Of a DNA stretch of 6,006 nt, positions 1-3,671 are shown piece after piece. Position 1 is the first letter of the stretch; each line of letters opens with the position of its first letter. The notes under the pieces are model-generated. The model had not been told where the DNA came from. It ran no database searches and saw only the letters and a program-made list of their open reading frames with translations. The translations under genes were made by a program, and so were the position numbers. Origin of the DNA: Armatimonadota bacterium (lineage in GTDB: Bacteria; Armatimonadota; Fimbriimonadia; Fimbriimonadales; Fimbriimonadaceae); the NCBI GenBank assembly GCA_003516955.1, contig DPBN01000352.1, forward strand, positions 1-6,006, written 5' to 3'.

Positions 1-74
1 AAGCCAAGCAGCGCGACGGAGCCGATGGCCAGCAGCCACCAGCGTCGAAACTCAAGCGGCGATACGACTCTCAT
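1..74 (-). CDS. Possible N-terminus of a membrane or secreted protein (partial, runs off left edge)
   Basis: On the minus strand an ATG at 74-72 opens a frame that stays open to the window edge, 24 codons. It begins with a short stretch containing the basic pair Arg-Arg, followed by Trp-Trp and a hydrophobic run (WWLLAIGSVALLG). This is the layout of a signal peptide or an N-terminal membrane anchor. The start lies inside the end of the rhomboid gene and overlaps it by 23 nt in another frame, so the two would be cotranscribed. No clear Shine-Dalgarno sequence precedes the ATG, and the overlap is longer than the usual 1-8 nt. The true start could therefore be elsewhere, or the open frame could be chance. 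Function cannot be inferred from so short a piece. Confidence 0.35.
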   Translation of the reverse strand, partial: MRVVSPLEFRRWWLLAIGSVALLG

Positions 75-720
75 AGAAATAGCGCGCCAGGACCCGGTCC
101 CGGCCCCCCATCACCAGCACGGACAGCATCCCGGCCAGAAAACCCCCGACGTGCGCCCAGTTCGCAACGCCCTGGCTCGGGAACAGCACGTCCTTCAGGA
201 AGAACAGCCCCAGCAGAACGAACGCCTGGAACTCCAGCTCCCAGAAGTACACCACGACCCGGATGCGGTTCGTGGGGAACAGCAGCAGGTACATCCCCAG
301 CACCCCGCTGATGGCCCCCGAGGCGCCGACGATGGGCACCGAGGAGAACGGAGCGACGAGCACCTGGGCGACGAGAGCGACGAAGCCCCATGCGAAGTAG
401 TACAGCCCGAAGCGCCAGGGCCCAATGGCCTGCTCGATGGTTCGGCCGAACACCACGAGGTAGAGCATGTTGCCGACCAGGTGCCACAGATTGGCGTGCA
501 GGAACTGCGCCGTGAACAGCGTCGCCAGCGGCGCCTTCTCGGTTCCTCGGAGCGCGTCGATCAGCTCGTTGGGGCGGCACCCGAGGTCGGAGAACAGCGT
601 CGGAGGACCGAATAGCGAACCCCCGCGGTCCCACAGGTAGATCGCGACGTTCAGGAACACGAGCGTCCAGACCACCGTGGACGGACGTCGAAGCACCTGG
701 TCGTCGCCGATCGGGATCAT
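52..720 (-). CDS. Rhomboid family intramembrane serine protease
   Basis: A 222-residue multi-pass inner-membrane protein of the rhomboid family (peptidase S54), which cleaves substrate proteins within or next to transmembrane helices. It opens with the MIPIGDD start common in bacterial rhomboids. Hydrophobic helices lie near residues 14-30, 80-98, 104-123, 132-148, 155-175 and 188-206, giving the six-helix core. The catalytic serine is Ser134 in GASGAISG, followed by a GxxxG-like helix. The catalytic histidine is His190 in NWAHVGGFLAGM. The oxyanion-side HxxxxHxxxN motif is also present (His75, His80, Asn84). All key residues are intact, so it should be active. The ATG at 720 is chosen because homologues start at MIPIGDD and because a -10-like box lies 8 nt upstream. 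An in-frame ATG at 753 would add an atypical 11-residue tail. The substrate is unknown and the neighbours do not reveal it. Confidence 0.95.
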   Translation of the reverse strand: MIPIGDDQVLRRPSTVVWTLVFLNVAIYLWDRGGSLFGPPTLFSDLGCRPNELIDALRGTEKAPLATLFTAQFLHANLWHLVGNMLYLVVFGRTIEQAIGPWRFGLYYFAWGFVALVAQVLVAPFSSVPIVGASGAISGVLGMYLLLFPTNRIRVVVYFWELEFQAFVLLGLFFLKDVLFPSQGVANWAHVGGFLAGMLSVLVMGGRDRVLARYFYESRIAA

Positions 721-728
721 GCACCGCC

Positions 729-734
729 ATTCTA
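729..734 (-). promoter_or_regulatory. Candidate -10 box for the rhomboid gene
   Basis: Read on the minus strand this is TAGAAT, a 5/6 match to TATAAT, ending 8 nt before the rhomboid ATG. No convincing -35 hexamer is seen 16-18 nt upstream, and there is no Shine-Dalgarno sequence between the box and the ATG. If the box is used, transcription would start at or within a few bases of the start codon, giving a leaderless or near-leaderless mRNA. The call rests on position and base match only. Confidence 0.4.
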
Positions 735-747
735 CCGACTGAGGTTC

Positions 748-756
748 TGGCATAAT
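748..756 (+). promoter_or_regulatory. Candidate extended -10 box for the hydrolase gene
   Basis: TGGCATAAT fits an extended -10 element (TGn followed by CATAAT, 5/6 to TATAAT). It ends 9 nt before the GTG at 766. No good -35 match is visible, which is tolerable for an extended -10 promoter. No Shine-Dalgarno sequence separates it from the GTG, so the mRNA would again be near-leaderless. It lies only about 14 bp from the opposing rhomboid -10 box, so RNA polymerase could hardly occupy both sites at once. Confidence 0.45.
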
Positions 757-765
757 CCGCGACGG

Positions 766-1983
766 GTGGCACCGAGAGCTCTCTGCGGTCTGATGCTCAT
801 TCTCCTCGCCGCTGCGGTGTGTGGGGCGGCTTCGGCTCAAGAGGCCCCTTCACCGATCGACGCCCCTCTGCCGCCGGTCGCGTTCCCGCAGTGGAGACGG
901 GTCGAGTCGCTCACGGGCCCCGCCGAGTATCGGGCGTCTTTCCCCAGCGCCTTCGTTTCCGGCGTGCCGAACAACGACACCGTCCACCTCTCCGTGTTCT
1001 TGCCCGAGGATAGACCGGGCCCGTATCCCGCGGTGGTCGTGCTGCACTACCTCGGGGCCGACGACCTCCGGCCCACCAGGCTCCTGGCGGAGGAGCTGAA
1101 CGGGCGTGGGATCGCCGCGGTTCTCCTGACCCTCCCCTACCACATCCAGCGAACCCCGCCCGGCGCGCGGTCCGGCGAGATGGCGCTCTCGGACGAACCG
1201 GCCAGAATCCGCGACGTGGTGGTGCAGTCCGTTCTGGACGTGCGCCGCACGCTGGACTTCCTCTCGACCCGGCCCGAGATCGCCCGATCGAGCCTGGGAA
1301 TCACGGGCATCAGCCTGGGCGCAGTCATCGCGTCGCTCGCGTACTCGGTGGACCCGCGGCTCCAGCGCGCGGCCATCGTGCTGGGCGGCGGCGACCTCGC
1401 GCACATCCTCTGGCACAGCTCGCTGACCGGCCCAACCCGCGAGGCCATGAGGAGGCGCGGCCTGGACCTCGAGGCGCTGCGCCGGGAGCTGGCGGTCGTC
1501 GAGCCGCTGAGCCGGGTGGCCTCGCGGACCGATGGCAGAGCGTTCCTGGTCGGTGCGCGCTTCGACACGGTCATCCCGGCGGAGGACGTGCGCAAGCTCG
1601 CCGAGGCCCTCCCCAACGCGACGACGCTGTGGCTCGACACGGGTCACTACGGCGGCGTGTTCGTCCAGCGGCGCGTCGCCCGCGCGGTGGCCTCGTTCTT
1701 CGGCGAGGAGTTCGCCGGACGCACGTTCGTCGCCCCCACCCGCTTCTACGCTCCGACGGTGCGCCTCGGCCTGCTCGGAGACTCCGCCGACGGCTTCCAG
1801 GTGGGTGCGGGCCTGGACCTGTTCCGCATCGGATCGGCACGGGGTTGGATCGGGGCCGCCCTGGCCACGCCGAACGGCGCCAAGGCGTTCCTGGGATACC
1901 AGGCCGGCCCCTCCCTGGGCGCGGGCCTCACCCTGGGGTCGGAGGGACCCTCCGCGGCCTTCTTCTGGAGCGTCGTGCTGTGA
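766..1983 (+). CDS. Secreted alpha/beta hydrolase with beta-rich C-terminal extension
   Basis: A 405-residue predicted esterase-like enzyme. The GTG start at 766 is chosen because it supplies a complete Sec signal peptide: a basic residue, then LMLILLAAAVCGAASAQ with a likely signal peptidase I site near residue 25. The first in-frame ATG, nine codons in, would leave a signal peptide with no charged N-region. The alpha/beta hydrolase fold covers about residues 65-315. The strand before the oxyanion region reads PAVVVLHYLGADD, the nucleophile is Ser183 in GISLG, the acid is probably Asp267 (GARFDTVIP) and the histidine is His294 (TGHYGG), so the triad looks complete. This resembles the dienelactone hydrolase and acetyl-xylan-esterase-like branch, but the substrate cannot be read. 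Residues 326-405 lie beyond the fold. They form a Gly-rich series of alternating hydrophobic stretches ending in AAFFWSVVL, like short membrane or barrel strands. The downstream acetyltransferase gene overlaps the stop codon. Confidence 0.87.
   Translation: MAPRALCGLMLILLAAAVCGAASAQEAPSPIDAPLPPVAFPQWRRVESLTGPAEYRASFPSAFVSGVPNNDTVHLSVFLPEDRPGPYPAVVVLHYLGADDLRPTRLLAEELNGRGIAAVLLTLPYHIQRTPPGARSGEMALSDEPARIRDVVVQSVLDVRRTLDFLSTRPEIARSSLGITGISLGAVIASLAYSVDPRLQRAAIVLGGGDLAHILWHSSLTGPTREAMRRRGLDLEALRRELAVVEPLSRVASRTDGRAFLVGARFDTVIPAEDVRKLAEALPNATTLWLDTGHYGGVFVQRRVARAVASFFGEEFAGRTFVAPTRFYAPTVRLGLLGDSADGFQVGAGLDLFRIGSARGWIGAALATPNGAKAFLGYQAGPSLGAGLTLGSEGPSAAFFWSVVL
1966..1970 (+). promoter_or_regulatory. 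Ribosome binding site inside the hydrolase gene
   Basis: TGGAG lies 9 nt upstream of the GTG at 1980, within the last codons of the hydrolase gene. It supports that GTG as the acetyltransferase start and, with the GTGA stop-start overlap, suggests that ribosomes finishing the hydrolase re-initiate on the next gene. Confidence 0.5.
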
Positions 1984-2705
1984 GCAGTCCCGCCGATCCG
2001 AGCATCGAGAACCTGGTGGAGACGTACGCGGCGCTCGCCCTGGCCCTCGACGGAACGGAGGTTCGGCGGTGGGAGACGGGCATCGCCGCGCGCAACCCGG
2101 CGGACCTGCCCTCGACGAGCTTCGTCGTCTCGTGGGCCGACTCCCCCTCGTGGTACGAGGATGCCGTGTCGCGCTTCGAGCGCTGGACGCCCAAGATCGT
2201 GTACCGCGTCGGTGAGATCGGGCGGGCGACGGACGAGCTGTGGCACGCGCAGACGCTGTCGCTGCTGGAGTCCCGCCTCTTGGACCCGGAGGAGCCGTTC
2301 ACCCTCGTGCCCGAGGAGACGCCCCAGGACCGCGCGGAGGTCGCGGCGTTCATGGCCGGAATCTTCTTCGAGGGCCAGCAGCCCGAGCGCCGCCGAGCGA
2401 TCGAACAGGCGACGGCGCGAGCCCTGCGCTGCCGGCTGTACTCGGTGCTCGAAGGGGGGAGACGCGTCGCGGCCGTCATGCTGCACCGCACCCCGGGCGC
2501 GCTGGGCCTCTACAACCTCTGTGTGGTGCCGTGGATGCGGGGACGCGGCCTCGGTGCGTCGATCGTGCGCCAGGTTCAGACCGACGCCTCCCTTGCCGGC
2601 GTGCCGGTGGTCCTGCAGTGCCGCGCCGAGCTGGTGCCCTGGTACCGCCGGCTCGGCTTCCGGACGGTGGCCGAACTCGCGGTGCTCGTTCCCCCGGCGG
2701 CCTGA
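1980..2705 (+). CDS. GNAT family N-acetyltransferase
   Basis: A 241-residue predicted cytoplasmic acetyltransferase that would transfer an acetyl group from acetyl-CoA to an amine. The GNAT core is in the C-terminal half. A beta-strand (LGLYNLCVVP) leads into the acetyl-CoA pyrophosphate-binding loop RGRGLG at residues 187-192, then helix ASIVRQVQ, a strand (VPVVLQC), and the motif B signature VPWYRRLGFR near the C-terminus. Residues 1 to about 105 are not typical of a single GNAT domain. They contain several Trp and charged residues and may be a degenerate first GNAT domain or a substrate-recognition domain. The GTG start overlaps the hydrolase stop (GTGA) and has a GGAG-type ribosome binding site, so the pair is likely one transcript with coupled translation. 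The substrate is unknown. It could be a small molecule or a protein N-terminus, and the hydrolase does not settle it. Confidence 0.88.
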   Translation: MSSPADPSIENLVETYAALALALDGTEVRRWETGIAARNPADLPSTSFVVSWADSPSWYEDAVSRFERWTPKIVYRVGEIGRATDELWHAQTLSLLESRLLDPEEPFTLVPEETPQDRAEVAAFMAGIFFEGQQPERRRAIEQATARALRCRLYSVLEGGRRVAAVMLHRTPGALGLYNLCVVPWMRGRGLGASIVRQVQTDASLAGVPVVLQCRAELVPWYRRLGFRTVAELAVLVPPAA

Positions 2706-2740
2706 AGGGCGGCGGTCCCCCGGCCGGGCGGAATCCGGTG

Positions 2741-2746
2741 TATCAT
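2741..2746 (+). promoter_or_regulatory. Candidate -10 box for the prepilin-like gene
   Basis: TATCAT (5/6 to TATAAT), preceded directly by TG, lies 15 nt before the GTG at 2762 in the 56-bp gap after the acetyltransferase gene. No Shine-Dalgarno sequence is present between it and the GTG. The expected transcription start would be about 2753, leaving a leader of roughly 8-10 nt. No clear -35 box is visible. It suggests that the prepilin gene can be expressed separately from the upstream pair. Confidence 0.4.
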
Positions 2747-2761
2747 CTCTTCGGTGCCGAA

Positions 2762-3616
2762 GTGCGGCGTCGTTGGGCTTTCTCGCTGATCGAGCTGTTG
2801 GTGGTCGTGGCCTTGGTGGCTATGCTCTCCGCGTTGCTCCTGCCTGTCTTCGCCAGCGTGAAGGCTTCCTCGCAGCGGGCCGCCTGCGCCTCCAGGTTCC
2901 ACCAGGCTCAGCTGGCGGCGATGATGTACGTGGGAGATTGGGACGACACGTTCCCCTTGGTGTCCTACGTTCCCGGAGCGTCCGGCGGCACGGAGGCCGA
3001 CCGCACCTGGGTGCAGTGCCTCTTTCCCTACGGCTTCGCAGTGCCGCAATGGCGATGCCCGTCCGCTCCCCCGTCGTCCGGCGACGCCAGCCCGTCCTTC
3101 GACCCCGACCTGTCGCTGGGCGACGTCTCCGCCCGGTACTACGCGGAGAGCTTCCGGGCGCACATCGGCCTGAACTACCTCTATCTCTCGCCCGTGGTCG
3201 CCCTTGGGGAGGCGTGGGTGCCCCAGCCCAGAAGCCTCTCGATGGTCGCGTCCCCCTCCTCGATGCTGCTCTTCGTCGACTCCGCCTCGCCGGACCAGCG
3301 GCCCCCGACGTCGGGAAGCTGGGTTGTGGTTCCTCCCTGCCGCTACGCGGTGCGCAGGACACAGGTGCTGGACACCTTCCTGCTGGGCGGACGGCCGGTC
3401 TTCACGCCCGTCGCCGGGTGGCTGCCCAAGGAGACTTCCTCCGGCCCGTGGTACGGCGGCGCCTCGCCTTGGCACGCCGGACGCGCGATGACCGTCGCGG
3501 TCGATGGCAGCGCCCGCGCGAGAACCATGGCCGAGCTCGCCAGCGGGTGCGACGTGCGACCCAACTGGAGCGGCTTCGTTCGGCGGGACGGCCTGTATCC
3601 CTGGGATCTGGAGTAG
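2762..3616 (+). CDS. Type IV prepilin-like protein with H-X9-DG domain
   Basis: A 284-residue pseudopilin-like protein. It starts MRRRWA, then FSLIELLVVVALVAMLSALLLPVFA, the class III signal and helix recognised by prepilin peptidase. Cleavage is expected between Ala6 and Phe7, leaving an N-methylated Phe and the conserved glutamate (Glu11, position +5 of the mature chain). The residue before cleavage is Ala, not the usual Gly. After the helix comes MYVGDWDDTFP (residues 55-65), and near the C-terminus HAGRAMTVAVDG (His238 to Gly249), an exact H-X9-DG motif. This combination is the large DUF1559-like or H-X9-DG pseudopilin group, abundant in Armatimonadota and Planctomycetota and of poorly known function, possibly secretion pseudopili or envelope proteins. 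The GTG at 2762 is chosen because it gives a normal six-residue basic leader. An in-frame GTG at 2738 is possible but would overlap the -10 box. Confidence 0.92.
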   Translation: MRRRWAFSLIELLVVVALVAMLSALLLPVFASVKASSQRAACASRFHQAQLAAMMYVGDWDDTFPLVSYVPGASGGTEADRTWVQCLFPYGFAVPQWRCPSAPPSSGDASPSFDPDLSLGDVSARYYAESFRAHIGLNYLYLSPVVALGEAWVPQPRSLSMVASPSSMLLFVDSASPDQRPPTSGSWVVVPPCRYAVRRTQVLDTFLLGGRPVFTPVAGWLPKETSSGPWYGGASPWHAGRAMTVAVDGSARARTMAELASGCDVRPNWSGFVRRDGLYPWDLE

Positions 3617-3660
3617 GCGAACCGCCGCGCCGGCAGGAAACCGCGCGCCCCGCGTCGAAC

Positions 3661-3664
3661 AGGA
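3661..3664 (+). promoter_or_regulatory. Ribosome binding site for the M28-like gene
   Basis: AGGA, within a purine-rich run, sits 7 nt before the ATG at 3672 and fixes that start. The rest of the 55-bp gap from 3617 shows no -10 box and no hairpin with a T-tract, so the gene may be cotranscribed with the prepilin-like gene. Confidence 0.55.
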
Positions 3665-3671
3665 AAAGGCT

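Noticed and set aside
25..615. A 196-codon plus-strand frame opposite the rhomboid
   Set aside because: The composition (Gln, Glu, Arg and His-rich) is that of an antisense shadow, and the rhomboid catalytic motifs on the other strand are unambiguous.
751..753. Upstream ATG as the rhomboid start
   Set aside because: It would add 11 residues before the conserved MIPIGDD start, lacks a ribosome binding site and overlaps the plus-strand -10 box. It is not excluded but is less likely.
2719..2728. GC-rich palindrome CCCGGCCGGG after the acetyltransferase stop, considered as a terminator
   Set aside because: It is a perfect palindrome with no loop and no T-tract, and short GC palindromes are common by chance at this base composition.
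3617..3660. Search for a promoter or terminator between the prepilin-like and M28-like genes
   Set aside because: The gap is GC-rich with no TATAAT-like hexamer at a useful distance and no hairpin followed by T residues.
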